64,000 nucleotides of DNA from Salvia splendens (lineage: Eukaryota; Streptophyta; Magnoliopsida; Lamiales; Lamiaceae). This document shows positions 1-11,559 of this stretch, piece after piece. Both the position numbers and the translations under genes were made by a program. Numbering within the stretch: position 1 is the first letter of the stretch; every line of letters begins with the position of its first letter. The DNA is taken from NCBI RefSeq assembly GCF_004379255.2, contig NC_056052.1, positions 4,960,001 to 5,024,000 on the forward strand. Direction: 5' to 3'. The notes beneath the pieces are model-generated. The model worked only from the letters and a program-made list of their open reading frames with translations. It was not told the origin of the DNA and made no database searches.

Positions 1-3000
1 CCAGAGGGGATAATGTTTAGAAATATTAACCAGTCTCCTTCCGTCTTTATTATCTTGAAACGAGCATGCAGCGTGAGCAATATATCATTTAACAAAGTTG
101 CTGGACAAGATGGATCTGAGAGCTCAGAAGCAATTATAGGTTCCAGTTCATCAAAAGATTCATATGGACTTTGCATCCATATCAGAGCTTTAATCACCAT
201 TGCACGTACATACACGCATTCACATGCAACAGTTGTTCGCACGACCTCCATTAGTGAAGCCAACAAACTTGCAATTGTGTCCTTCGAACCAATCCCACTG
301 GATACTGGGGGAACTCTGCGACCTGGCAACAATAGCAAAAATGCAAAATAGAAAAACATAATATGTTACCATAGAATATGGAAAGTCATAAAGCAAAGTA
401 GTACGGCTATTAATGAAGTTGAAAAGGTTGAATTATATAAATATACAAGCATCCAGGTATTGTTTCCTTAGATTATCTGAAATGGCAGATGCTTAGAACC
501 AAATGAATAAGCAATACATTCAAAGAGAGTATCAGATTCCAATCAGGCAAGTGGCACAGTTACTTAAAGCAGGTCCACATCATAAAACGACTATTTGATG
601 GAGGACCATTAAACCAATAGAAGGAAAGAATTCAACAACACCCCGAGAACACAACCCTAATGGAAAATAAAAATTAAGTTCAACAAGAATTAACTTGGTT
701 TCGGCTTCATTTTCCATAGGAGGAACATGAACTCCAGACTGACCAATGAGAGAGAAGGGTATAATTCTCCCAACAGACACACTTCATTTCCTTTACTTAT
801 TATCCATATATTACTCTTATAACTTCCACCACTTCCTCTTTGGTCCTTCCATACCATTTGCTTCAACACCTCAATAAAATGCACCATCCAATAGAGCCTC
901 ATGAGTAGTCAAGGACAATCCCCAACCCATAAGACAAGCAATTGCGGGGACAATCGATCATGGACAATTATTTCATTGTCTTACACGTTGACTAAAAGTT
1001 ATAGCGACCACCTAGTTTAACTTATAAGTTATTTAATAAAAGTTTCATCCTATGCTAACCAGCTCATTGCTTTTGAGAAGACATAATGGACATCAAAATA
1101 AGGGTAATGCAGGTAACACATGCACTACCTTCTGATGGTGCAGTTGGATTTATATCTGGATCATATGAGTCATTGTTTTCAGACTAAGTATTAACTTCAG
1201 CTCCTTCATCTATATCTTGCAGACCTAATGCAAATGCAGCAGCACGACTTTTTCCCATTTCCTGAACAACTCTGCTTACTGCATGCAATACAGGTCGAGA
1301 GAAACTCCGGAAAGAACTTTCCAATCTGTAAATAAAAGCAAAAGCACCATGTAAGGCTTGAATTTCATATAGATACATAATGATTATATGTACAAAGAAT
1401 GTAGACACCTAGCCACATTGAGCAAGCAAATGTATAACAAAAAGAGGAGTATGACCTCCGCATGACAAGTTTGATCAGTGGTTGTGGACGCCTAGTTTTT
1501 GCAGATTTATCCTTGGTGGTCTTTGGTGGAGCTGAATCCTTTTCATCAGAAGTCATCTCTCTCACAGAAGGGGTATCTGGAAGTTTGAGAATTTCTCTAC
1601 TTAATCAGTACCATCCTGCAGCCTGTATTGATTTTTAAAAATAATTAAACTATTAGGAGTATATTGGGAAACTAAGAAATATGTATGTATCAGCTAGCTA
1701 TGTACAAATGTTACCCTTCAGAGGTCATTTAAAGACGACAACTCGAAAACTGCAATTGTATTCATGGGTACCTTTCCGAATTATCCAATTTACCCAGGAC
1801 ACAAAGTATAGCTTCAAAACAAACTCTTTCACTGGGATACAAGAGAAGTTGATAGAGTACAGAATTGAACTGAGACTTGATGTCTGGACGTTCTGCACTC
1901 ACATGTCATCTCTATATAATCTAAGATTACAGTTCAGAAGTAAAACTGCATAGAGAAGGTAAACTCATAAACATGTACCATCCAAAACTCGAGCTCTGGC
2001 CACAGTATGACACAACTTAGCAAGTGCAACTCTAGCAAGAACGTCACGCAAATGAAGGACATCGTGCAGGGCCCCTGATTTATAGAAACTCTGATGAAGA
2101 TAATGGTAAAAAAAAGAATTCAAGGATAGTTTTCACACATATCTTAGGGAACAGAAGGTATAAGATATCAGTCATACCCCCAGGTTGGACATTTCCTGCA
2201 AAAACCAAAATATATGAAAATTAGATAAAATTCACCATCTCAAATTCAAATACATGTACACTATATCATCCTAGCAATTAAGGTAGAACTACGGCAAGTA
2301 ATAAGATATCAAAAGGTTTCATCCACATTTTTGTGCTGGCCGTTCGTATCGAACTATACACAAATTGGCCTCTCAAGTTTAATCTTGGGTCAAAAACAAC
2401 CATCTATCTACCATAATTTTAACTTCACAACTCATCGTCCGCACACCTTTTGACTATCTGGTGGACCCTCTACGGCAGTCTGCAGTGTCCAGTGACTGCA
2501 CTATTAGGCCACAGGGTTTCCCCTAATATGTTGATCACAATCTTTTGTCTTCTCTTAAGAGATATTAAAAAGAAATATGCCCATGCACATGCAGAAAGGG
2601 GGACAAAACATACTGGAAGAGGCAGCTTAGAACTTATGACCACATACCATAAATAGCAGCATTTGAAGGGCTCCAAAAGTCTTAAGAAAAACTAAATGCA
2701 ATGAACCTCTGCTGCATCTGCAGGGGTTTTACCCAACGTTCAGTTTAAAATGGTTTTGCTTCCATAGCTAGCTATTTTCTCCAAAATGGGCTCCACAGTT
2801 TTTTATACATTTCTTAAGAATTAAGAAGAATAAGACATGCAGTTAGCAAATTGAGAAACTCCAATATATACAGAACAATGATTTGTAATACAAAATGTGT
2901 AAAAATGCCCATCACAAGAATATCTTATCACCAAGTAAACACCAATTGATATGCATGCTATGAACAAAATCGAAAACAAGATTCTGAGAATCTTCAAAGT

Positions 3001-4541
3001 TCAAAGCAGAACATTACCTAATGCCATCGCGACTGCGTATAGATCTTTTGAAGCTAATTCAGATAGAATTTCCAGGGAATGTCTCACTGCTACTGGATCA
3101 GAGAACAAAACACTGCAATGTCATTCCAAACAGCAGGGTCTTAGATTATTTAAAAAATGAAGATTAATGGCATAGATGTAGGTTATAGTTAGAGTAAAAT
3201 TGGTAATATAACTAGAGTAAACTAGTTGGATGCAGCAACTAACTAATATATCTAAGGGTGTCTTTGTAAGTAATAAAATATAAAGAGGGTCCAAAAAGTT
3301 TCTCATGCTCAATCTCTAATATCGAAACCAGGATTGGGATTAAGATTAAATACAGCACCGACACAACCAAACCTAGCAGCCTAGTACAGGACGACCATTG
3401 CACATTTGCACTCCAGACATCCTTAGTAAGTAAAGCATCAATTAAAGACAGTAAGCTAACCCCTGTGCAGCCCGGTGGAGAAATGCAGGATTTCCTGGAT
3501 CCAGAGGGAGTCTTCTCAAAGCAATTATGGCTGCATATTGCAAATTGCTTGGTATGACCGACTGATGAATTACCAACCAAAAGAAAGATGAAAGTGATTG
3601 ACCATTTACTTTAAACAGTCCCAAAATCACGGAAAAGCTTAATACGTCAGTTTTAGTAAAATCAATCCACCTATATTGATTATTGATGAAGTCAAAGGAG
3701 CCAGTTAGTCAATGACAAACCACCCAAAGTTCATTGAATTAAACATACTTTTAATAAGAAAAAGGAAAAATAATGTTAAGCATGGAAGCACTTAAACTCA
3801 AGTAAGCATACACCAATTGAACTAAAAACCTCAAGGACTACAATTATGAATTCTTATAACTAGATGGCAACATCCAGGTGGATAGTATAAAAAATCCTAA
3901 AAAGGTCCATTATCAATTCTTCTGCACCATCTCTCAGGGCAGAAATACATGAACAGTCCATACAGCTGGCACAATAAGTTATGATTGGTTTGAATGAATA
4001 ATAAAATTAATAACTCAAACCAAGAACACCAACACCAAGTATATGATATCACAATGAAAGAGAGTTAGCACTGAGATTGGTAGTCAATTGGATGTCTCAG
4101 ATTCAGATGTAAGTTGTAACATTAAATATACGTTTAAGGCAGAGTCAGAAGCAGGAAAATCAAGAAGTTAGAGAAAAACAGGAAAACAAGAAGTCAATGA
4201 CTACAGTCATTACCTCCTTCTCACCTCCCTTTATTCCAAATATCCCCTTCTTTCGCTTCTGAGGTTCACCAACCTGGCAATCAGAAACTTCCATTTGAGT
4301 ATCCAGAAGTAGGTACACAGTTTTTTGTCCCAGATAAGAGATAGGTACTAGGTAGAAAGTTAAAACTAAACGAACCTTTTCCAAAATCCTGAACACTATC
4401 TCATACAACTTGGATAGGATTTCTGAGTTGCTTGAAGGAGCATAAGTAAGAGCCTTCAGTGCTTGCAGCCTCCGAGGATGAACTTCAAGAGAACATAAAG
4501 AAATAAATTGTAGATCTTCAGTTTCAGATATTACATGCAAC
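1..4541 (-). pseudogene. TASH3-like (TPLATE complex SH3-domain subunit) pseudogene, copy A, 5'-central exons
   Basis: TASH3 is a plant TPLATE-complex subunit acting in clathrin-mediated endocytosis at the plasma membrane; the N-terminal part is alpha-solenoid and an SH3 domain lies near the C-terminus. Read on the minus strand, exon-like blocks match the family as I remember it: about 4370-4535 (TEDLQFISLCSLEVHPRRL), 4210-4275 (QKRKKGIFGIKGG), 3467-3572 (LRRLPLDPGNPAFLHRA), 3018-3118 (DPVAVRHSLEILSELA), 1979-2085 (HDVLHLRDVLARVALAKLC), 1774-1905 (ERPDIKSQFNSVLYQLLL), 1455-1622 (RRPQPLIKLVMRR), 1163-1327 (SSFRSFSRPVLHAVSRVV) and about 50-335 (VRTTVACECVYVRAMVIKAL). Several blocks end in GT and begin after AG. 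Two in-frame stops break it: TGA at 1605-1607, where arginine is expected, and TAG at 1184-1186. No upstream exons are recognisable above 4541. The gene leaves the window at base 1. The family call rests on remembered protein similarity; pseudogene status rests on the stops seen. Confidence 0.8.
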
Positions 4542-4544
4542 TTT

Positions 4545-6740
4545 GTCTAGACTCTAGACAGCACTTTGCATGAATTACAACTAACATACACCTGTAATAT
4601 CAAGTGAAACTTGAAGCTCTGAATACTTGATTTATAAAAATGAAACTTTACAGCCACCTCCCCAAACCCCATGCAAGACAATTCCTATTCCGCTTTGGAA
4701 TCTCCTACTCTTACCAGCACTTGCAGTTCCATATTTTCACCATAGGTGAAAGGCAAAATTAACTCCACATAGTGTACCTTCAACCATAGAACTATATAAA
4801 TTTAAATCGTAGTCATCAAATTATTTACAATCAAAGCATTTAATTCTAACAGAAAAGAAAATATGAAATATAAAATATTCTCTAAATCTTAATCTGAGTA
4901 GAATATCGGATTAAGATTGACAGAAGTTGTCGCCGTCAACCTCAGTTTCCGTTTCCGACCAAGCAATTGAATTTGAATTTTGAATCTTGAATGTAAGCCA
5001 CTAAATCTATGTTCTTTAATTCCGACAACGTTTAAATGCATATCAAGGTTTTGAATCTAGATTTGAAACATCCACGTAGCATTATGGACTACAATGTCAT
5101 CAAAGATGAAGCAGAAAAATAGAACAAAATACCGTCAACTAGTCCAACATATTCATTATCAATATTAAATACGTCCTGAACATTTGCATTAATTAGATGA
5201 CTAATAATCCGAGATTAAGTCTAATCGGGTCAAAATTTTGCTAATCGACGGTTGACCGTAAAAAATTAACGGAACTGTTAAAAATGGACCCGATCGACAC
5301 AAATTTCATTTGTTATGGATCCATTTTTTAAAAAGTGAATGTTTTGGACCAAATTCGTATAATATAATATGTTTAAGACCAAAATTGACTTTTAATCAAC
5401 TGTATAATAGTCTTTAAAATATTGATACTTTTAAGATGTTCTAACTTTATTGATTTAGCATTAATTACTCCTACATAATATTTTATTATTTTTTTAGTTT
5501 TATTGGATTTAGCATCACTCTTTTAAATCCTATTCCATGCTAACCTTTCATGATCTGCATCGTAACTATAATAACTGCATATATTCAATTAGTACATTCT
5601 TCCATTTTACCAAAGCCGGCACAATAAATATTATTCTATTAGTATTATATTTACTGTTATCAAGGTTGACAATAGTACACTTCACTCATTTGTCAGCAAT
5701 CTGCAACTGAAAAAATAATTCGGAAGAAGTTAATTACTTATATTTATATATTTTGTTGAGCTAATGAGTCACTTTATATCCTTAGATTGCATTTTGACAT
5801 AAATTTATGGAACTTTATGATTTTAAATCAATAACAAAAACAGCATGTGACTTAAATTGCTTCGGTGAATAATAACAAAAATAAACAGGACTTGATACAC
5901 TTTAGGTTTGGGAGAAAATCGACACAAATTGGGGATTAAATTATTAACACACACAAAAAAGAAAAAAACTAATTACAATATCACCACAGGCCGAGCCTCA
6001 GCATGACAAGGCACACATTGACATCTGTCTTGGCTAATTAAAAAACAAAATTGTACTGTGTACTACAAAATTAAGGGTAAATAACTGATAGTACTAAAAA
6101 TTATAAAATAAAAATATAGCAAATTTGATCTCTATTTATAATGAATGAAAAATTATGAATTTTAGTATAATTTTTAATTTTATTTAATATAATACATTAA
6201 ATGTAAATGAATTATTAAGAAAAATGATTAAGTACCAATGAAATTGTGTCAAATGGCAAAATCTCATTGGTGAATGCATGGAAGAGAGAAAGCGACCAGA
6301 TGGTCCGTTTTCTATTTTTTTTAATATTTTTATTTTTATAAATGACATAGAAGAGAGAGGGGGACCTAAGGGACTGACATATTTGCGTTTGTCGTTAGTA
6401 GTATCGCCAATTTACTTAAAAAAACAAAACATTTAATATATTATTATAAATAGACTTGTCAATTTTTTTTAAATGACCGACAATGTTGTGGCAAATTTCT
6501 GGCTAAAAAAGCTAAATTATCTATTTAGAATGTAGTTACACTCCCTGCATGAAAATTTGAAACAGAAAACGTGACTAAAAAAATTTAAATTGATATAGTA
6601 TCATTTTTGTGTATGTGAAACACAGCAGTTTATAATTCCAATGTGCACACTTCTTTCGATAAATTAATAAAGTAGTGCTCTCAGATAAGTCTAGCAAACA
6701 GAAACATAAACAATATTAAATTATAATACTGATTAATTAT
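4545..6740. other. AT-rich stretch without a recognisable gene
   Basis: No long open frame or known domain is visible. The segment is AT-rich with homopolymer runs and short direct repeats; for example a TAATACTGATTAAT-type unit is repeated near 6724-6755. It lies where the missing 5' exons and promoter of the TASH3-like copy A should be, and I see neither. Confidence 0.5.
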
Positions 6741-6974
6741 AATACTGATTAATGATAAGTCTTAATAAAGATTGAAGCGGGGGCGATCGGCAAGGGGGCG
6801 TTCTGGCGAGGAGGGGAGGGGCGCAGCCGTGCGGAATGGACCGCGGTAGAACTGGAAGTAGTGGTGTTGGCGAAAGAGTAGGGTGTCACCCTTTTGGGGA
6901 GTGTCAGCGCCTCGTCACTCAGGCGGATAGTCGGTGACGTGGCAATCATGTTGGGACTGGAGCTTTTAGAGAAG

Positions 6975-7860
6975 GTCACGCCCTGCTGTAGGGAGAAGTC
7001 TGCGCCGTGGTAGGTCCTTAAAAGATCAGAGCTTTCAAAGGATGTCACTCCCTGCTGTAGGGGGAAATCTGCGCCGTGGTAGGACCTTCGGGTTCGGGAG
7101 AATCGGAGCTGTCAGAGGAGGTCACGCCCTGCTGTGAGGGGAAGTCTGCGTCGTGGGAGTTCCGTCGGGAGCCGGAGGAGGGCACGTAGAGGTTGATAAC
7201 TTCGGTGGTGACAAGTGCCACCTTCTGCATCTAATACCAACTTTCTAACATGTCATTGACGTTCGTCTTTTTTTTCCTTATACGTTCGCTCGACGGAATG
7301 TAAACACCCAGAGAAGACAGTGGGAGCAAAATTCTCCATTAAATCCAAACAAGCTTTCCCAAACTCAAGTGACCAGATCTTTTTAAGAATGAGGAAAACA
7401 AAACCTGCTACAACAACAAAGCAATAACCCAATGTCTTCCTCATTCTTAAAAAGATCAGGTCACTTGAATTTGGGAAAGCGCTTGTTTGGATTTCATAGA
7501 GAATTTTGCTCCCACTGTCTTCTCTGGGTGTTTATATTTCGTCGAGCGAGCGTATAAGGAAAAACAGACGGACGCCAATGACATGTTAGAAAGTTGGTCT
7601 TGGATGCAGAAGGTGACACTTGTCACCACCGAAGTTATCAACCTCTACGTGCCCTCCTCCGGACCCCGATGGAACTCCCACGGCGCAGACTTTCCCCCTA
7701 CAGCAGGGCGTGACCTCCTCTGACAGCTCTGATCCTCCCGAACCCGAAGGACCTACCACGGCGCAGACTTCCCCCCTACAGCAGGGCGTGACATCCTCTG
7801 AAAGCTCCGATCCTCCCGAAGGACTTATCACGACGCAGACTTACCCTACAGCAGATCTTT
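6975..7860. repeat. Long inverted repeat (about 425-bp arms, about 35-bp spacer) with internal tandem repeats
   Basis: The left arm (about 6975-7400) read on the minus strand matches the right arm (about 7436-7860) read on the plus strand at roughly 90% by eye. Each arm ends in about three copies of a unit of about 75 bp containing CCCTACAGCAGGGCGTGAC and GGCGCAGACTT. The centre (about 7371-7432) recurs as a direct repeat at 7851-7912. A transcript across this would fold into a long hairpin. The arms carry part of a coding sequence (see 7045-7444). I found no target-site duplication, so this looks like a local inverted duplication rather than a mobile element, but that is inference. Confidence 0.75.
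7045..7444 (-). pseudogene. Unidentified protein-coding fragment with hydrophobic segment and repeated Ser/Pro-rich tail
   Basis: On the minus strand a frame reads a hydrophobic run (GYCFVVVAGFVFLILKKI), then SLEFGKACLDLMENFAP and TVFSGCLHSVERTYKEK, and in a second frame a block containing LVTTEVINLYVPSSG and repeats of the type QQGVTSSDSSDPPEPEGP. The mirrored copy on the plus strand (7487-7913) keeps the EFGKACLD-to-VINLYVPSSG part in one frame, which suggests genuine former coding sequence. The hydrophobic part may instead be intron, because a TTGTTGTAG acceptor-like site lies inside it. I do not recognise the family. The frames are broken, so it is treated as a gene fragment duplicated within the inverted repeat. 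Confidence 0.4.
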
Positions 7861-7992
7861 TTAAGAATGAGGAAGGCACAACCTGCTACAACAACACAGC
7901 AATAACCAATTAGAGAGGATTGGGATTCCCTTTTAGAGGAATTGACTTTCCCCTGTTTCCCCTCATTGTTTTTGCCCTCAGATTTCCAGAAC

Positions 7993-8422
7993 TTAAAAAC
8001 AATGAGGCAGAAAAAAACCATTGCAAGAAAAGCCGCGAATATGAGACCATTTCCTTTCAGTGGAGAAGTTGGCTACCTTTTTTTCCAGTGTTGCGTTTGC
8101 GGCCTCCTTACATGCCTCAGACAACTGAAGGCCCAATGCAGGCAGCTCTAGCGGCCCTTCTCTGGCCGCCACCGTCACTTTGTCCAGGACCCGGACGAGA
8201 TACGAAGCTCGTGCGCCACTCTCCGCATCCCCGACAGTGATTTCCGGTGATACGACTCTGGACGAGTATCTTCCCCGCCGTAGCAATGTCGCCCAGAATC
8301 TTTAACTTATCCTCGGTCGTTTTCTCTGAAAGGGATTGACGGAAATGCTCATGGCTCTTGACACCCACCCGAACGTACTGTTCGAACTCATCCGCGACGG
8401 TGAGATCTATAAGAAAAATCAA
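7993..8422 (-). pseudogene. Unidentified gene fragment, alpha-helical and charged, frameshifted
   Basis: The minus strand reads DLTVADEFEQYVRVGVKS, followed by SLSEKTTEDKLKILGDIA, up to about 8245. There the sensible reading moves to another frame (EITVGDAESGARASYLVRVL, then LELPALGLQLSEACKEAANA), ending near 8060 at a possible GT donor. The composition is protein-like and GC-rich against AT-rich surroundings, with codon-like periodicity. The next recognisable piece downstream on the same strand is the EFGKACLD block of the inverted repeat, so both may belong to one former gene. I do not recognise the product and assign no function. The frame change suggests decay, though a missed intron could also explain it. 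Confidence 0.4.
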
Positions 8423-9019
8423 AAGTTAAATTTTAACTGGAAACAAAAGTAGAACATGAATTTTTGATCGAGATTGGGTACCGATTCTATGTGAGAGAGC
8501 TATTGTGAGGCTTCATCTGAACAGCGCGGCGGGTTATATGGAATATCTTCATTCCTAAACTTAAAAAATCTCCCGAAACATATGTTGGGAAGAGGTTGTA
8601 CATAATCGGCAAAGAAATTTTGAGAGAGATGAAATGGCAAATTAAAAATGACCTGCGAAATACAGAGGAGAGGAGAGCTGAGCAGAGGATTAAGAGAGGT
8701 GCCGAAAGTAACTGTGAAGATTCGCTCAGTTTTTAACAATGTTTTAACTGTGAATAATAAATAAAAAACTGTATTAATTATAGTGTATTAATTATACTAC
8801 AAGGAGTCTGCATCTCCAGTAGCAGAGCTACTTAAATTTGAGAAACAGACACATCCATACATACCATTGTTTCAAACTAAAAGCTTTCGAATTTTCAATA
8901 TATATACATACTTTCTACTCCCTTCCTCCACGAATTCAGTGCTACTCCATTAATGTAAAATTAGTTTAGTATAAAAGAGATAAAGCATTAATCTTTGGGA
9001 AAAAAGCAGCAGTGAAGAA

Positions 9020-9335
9020 CAAAATGGAAGGCTGACCAACCTCTAAATGCGCGACGGCGATGGGGAAGCGGAGGCGGCGATGTACGGTGTTGGATGTTAT
9101 CGAGGAGAGGAGACGAGCGGCAATGGGAGGGCAAGAGAGAAGGAGCAACGAGAGAGATGGAGTCCGGGAGGGCTCGGCGATTGGGGCGCCGGAGGTAGCG
9201 AGGTGGGCGGCAGAACAGGGAGGTGTGGATAACTTGAGAGAGGAAGTGGGAAGTGGGAGTGGGGGGTCGGCGCTCACTTTCTTGAAAAGTGAAGGGAATG
9301 AAACTAATTCTTCCAAAGACCCCAAACCCTAACAA
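9020..9335 (-). other. GC-rich block, possible first exon of the unidentified minus-strand gene
   Basis: On the minus strand it begins with a TAGGGTTTGGGG motif of the kind often seen in plant 5' leaders, then continues as a C/T-rich, Ser/Pro/Arg-rich frame through a possible GT donor near 9043. Two overlapping frames are open for over 110 codons, so the reading frame cannot be fixed. It lies upstream of, and on the same strand as, the coding fragments at 7.0-8.4 kb. It may be a leader exon, or simply an open frame in GC-rich sequence. Confidence 0.25.
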
Positions 9336-9347
9336 AATATATTTAAA

Positions 9348-9510
9348 TATAGTTGAACCGGTTCCCGGTCCAACCGGTTTTACCGGCCGGTTTTACCGGT
9401 TCTGGGCGGGTCAACCTACAGGCGATTTTTAGAGGCAAATCAGACCGGACTGCCTATCGGTTCGCAGTCCAACCGGTCCAATCGGCTGATCCGATCCTTT
9501 TTTTAAAATA
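9348..9510. repeat. ACCGGTT-rich block
   Basis: Clustered copies of ACCGGTT and GGTCCAACCGG occur in both orientations over about 160 bp. Such clusters are typical of subterminal regions of plant DNA transposons, where transposase binds repeated short motifs. No terminal inverted repeat or target-site duplication was found, so class and boundaries are open. Confidence 0.4.
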
Positions 9511-9651
9511 TTGGTTTTTAATTATGTTGAGGTCAACAGAGGATTAAGAGAGGAGCAGAAAGTAACTATGAAGATATGCTGAGTTATTAATTATGTTGTT
9601 CCCAGAAATCTATGGGGACCACCAACCATTTTTGGGTACTCCTATCCATTA

Positions 9652-9887
9652 CTTCATCTGTCCGCCATTAGGAGTCTCGGTCACTTTTACGCACTCATTT
9701 CATAAAAATGATAATAAATTTTAAAATGGAAAAATGGTAAACTCAGAGAGAGAATAATGTTGATAAGAGTCTTCTTAACATTATTCTCTCTCTTAATTTA
9801 CCATTTCTCTACTTTAACTATTTATTATCATTTTTATAAAATGAGTACGCAAAAGTGACCGGGACTCCTAATGGCGGACGTAGGGAG
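9652..9887. mobile_element. Stowaway/Tc1-mariner-type MITE
   Basis: The ends are near-perfect inverted repeats (shared core CGCCATTAGGAGTC, then CGGTCACTTTT), and the whole 236 bp forms a hairpin. It is flanked by TA at 9650-9651 and 9888-9889, as expected for mariner-type insertion. It is non-coding. Confidence 0.85.
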
Positions 9888-10136
9888 TATAATTTATTGG
9901 TAATTAAATTTGAATCAAATGGTTTATCTCTATATAAGTGTTAATAGTGAAACCTTATATTCATTTACTTTCCAAAATTAATACTATATGGAGTATTTAC
10001 TTTCTAAAATACAAGTCGTAATAAGGTTATATAGCTTTACTTTCCAATAGTATAATGTAAATTATAGTACTATTATGTTCTACTCTATCTTTACTCTTCA
10101 AAAATAAAATATTAATTATATATTTGAAATACTTAG

Positions 10137-10406
10137 TACTTCTTCTGTCGTCCGATTGGGCAGAAGAAGGCGAAGGCCTCCTGCCATCACGACGCGGCCC
10201 CACAACCGACTCCCTTTGTGCCGCGTCCACCCCCTGCAATGCTTCCAAACCCCAACACGTTATATACCCTTTTGGATAGGGCTATCCATGCCGATATGAC
10301 TAACATGATTCCCGAGCAAAGAGCCACGAATGCCCGGATGATGGAAACCCTCGAGCCGAAGTTGGCTATGCTCATGAACCCCAATCGCCCACCGCCGCCG
10401 GCTTAG
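10137..10406 (+). pseudogene. PIF/Harbinger ORF1 C-terminal fragment
   Basis: A short plus-strand frame (about 10218-10406) reads NPNTLYTLLDRAIHADMTN, then MIPEQRATNARMMETLEPKL, and ends in a proline-rich tail. The pattern (helical segment, TPEQ-like motif, LGI/MNP-PPP ending) resembles the C-terminus of the DNA-binding ORF1 protein of plant Harbinger elements; compare the copy at 43404-44088. There is no N-terminal SANT-like part and no terminal repeat, so it is a relic. Confidence 0.5.
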
Positions 10407-10849
10407 TTTTCTTCTGTCCAATCCTGAAATATGTAGTTGTTTAATTTCCAAATTTAAATTCTGAAACTTTTAATTTCCAAGAATGTAATTTTTAATTTTT
10501 AGAATTTTAATTATGTACCTTTTATTTAATTTTAGGAATTTGTAATAGTATTTCGGATATGTTTAACGCATTTTAATATTGTAGAAATGTTTTTAGTAAT
10601 TGTAGTATTTGAATCAAAATGTATGCATTGATTATATTTTGTAAGTTCCAAAAAAGTAAAACTTAATTCACAAATAATTTATATTTGACTACCATATTTT
10701 GCATTTTTTTTTCCAACATTCCATGTAGATAGATATTACTATATATAAGTACATATGTAAAACATAAAATTCATTTATTTTTTTATTCAATCCGTGTAAC
10801 TGTATATGTAGAAATTATTTTTATTAATTTCCATTAATATTTTAAAATC

Positions 10850-11040
10850 AAGATGATTTTATTTTTCTCTATCCCATTCATCAACTGAAATTGACAAGTA
10901 AGATTTTATTTTTGTCTCTCTGTCAACTGAAATTGACAAGTAAGATTTTATTTTTATCTCTCTATCCCATTCATCAACTGAAATTGACAAGTACATAGTA
11001 AGATTTTATTTTTGTCTCTCTATCCCATTCATCAATAGAA
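10850..11040. repeat. Tandem repeat, about 3.5 copies of a 45-60-bp unit
   Basis: The unit contains AACTGAAATTGACAAGTAAG followed by ATTTTATTTTTGTCTCTCTA and TCCCATTCATC. One copy lacks the TCCCATTCATC part and another carries a small insertion. It is AT-rich and non-coding. Confidence 0.75.
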
Positions 11041-11559
11041 AAATATTAGTACTATAGTATATTGCTAACTGTTGAGGTTAAACTCAAAAATAGACGTTTG
11101 GATACCCATAATCAGTTTAGTTTGCTTTGAAATATTCAATATTTTAATTTCATTGACAGTGGAAAAAAGTTGAATATCTGTATTCCAACAACACAACTAT
11201 ACTGCTTCGATCCCTACTTTTTATGTACTCCTGAATTAAATATATATGTGTGTTATTTTACTTAATACTAGTATATTATTCATATTATAAAATTTGAGCG
11301 ATATATGACTTATATTTATAATTTTATGAGTGATGTGATGTTATAAAGAATTTGTGTGTGTCACCCCATGAATAGTATTAATATATTAATATAAAGTAGT
11401 TACTGTGTAACTAGCTACTTTCGTTATTTAATTTATAAAAAATTATATTAAATGAGCAAGACGGTAAAAAATTATTAATACCATCTATTTCGGCATGTTT
11501 GCTTGGTTTATTGTGATTTTGTCAATAGATCTATCTTGTTTGTAATATTATATCTTTTT

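Larger units (their letters stand above)
8685..9590. repeat. Direct repeat pair of about 60 bp (8685-8745 and 9531-9590)
   Basis: Both copies contain CAGAGGATTAAGAGAGG followed by AAAGTAACT and a GAAGAT-type stretch, with scattered differences. They bracket about 790 bp holding the GC-rich block at 9020-9335 and the ACCGGTT-rich block. The pair may mark an insertion or a small segmental duplication. Confidence 0.5.

Noticed and set aside
1..4541. An active TASH3 gene
   Set aside because: Exon similarity is strong, but two in-frame stops are read directly and no 5' exons are found; pseudogene is the safer call.
9060..9332. Plus-strand protein of 90 residues in the GC-rich block
   Set aside because: Arg/Glu/Gly-rich shadow of the opposite strand; frames on both strands are open because the block is GC-rich.
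9318..9334. Telomere-like CCCTAA repeat
   Set aside because: A single AAACCCTAA-type word, common in plant 5' leaders; no tandem array.
10850..11040. CRISPR-like array
   Set aside because: Repeats are adjacent copies without unique spacers, in a plant genome.
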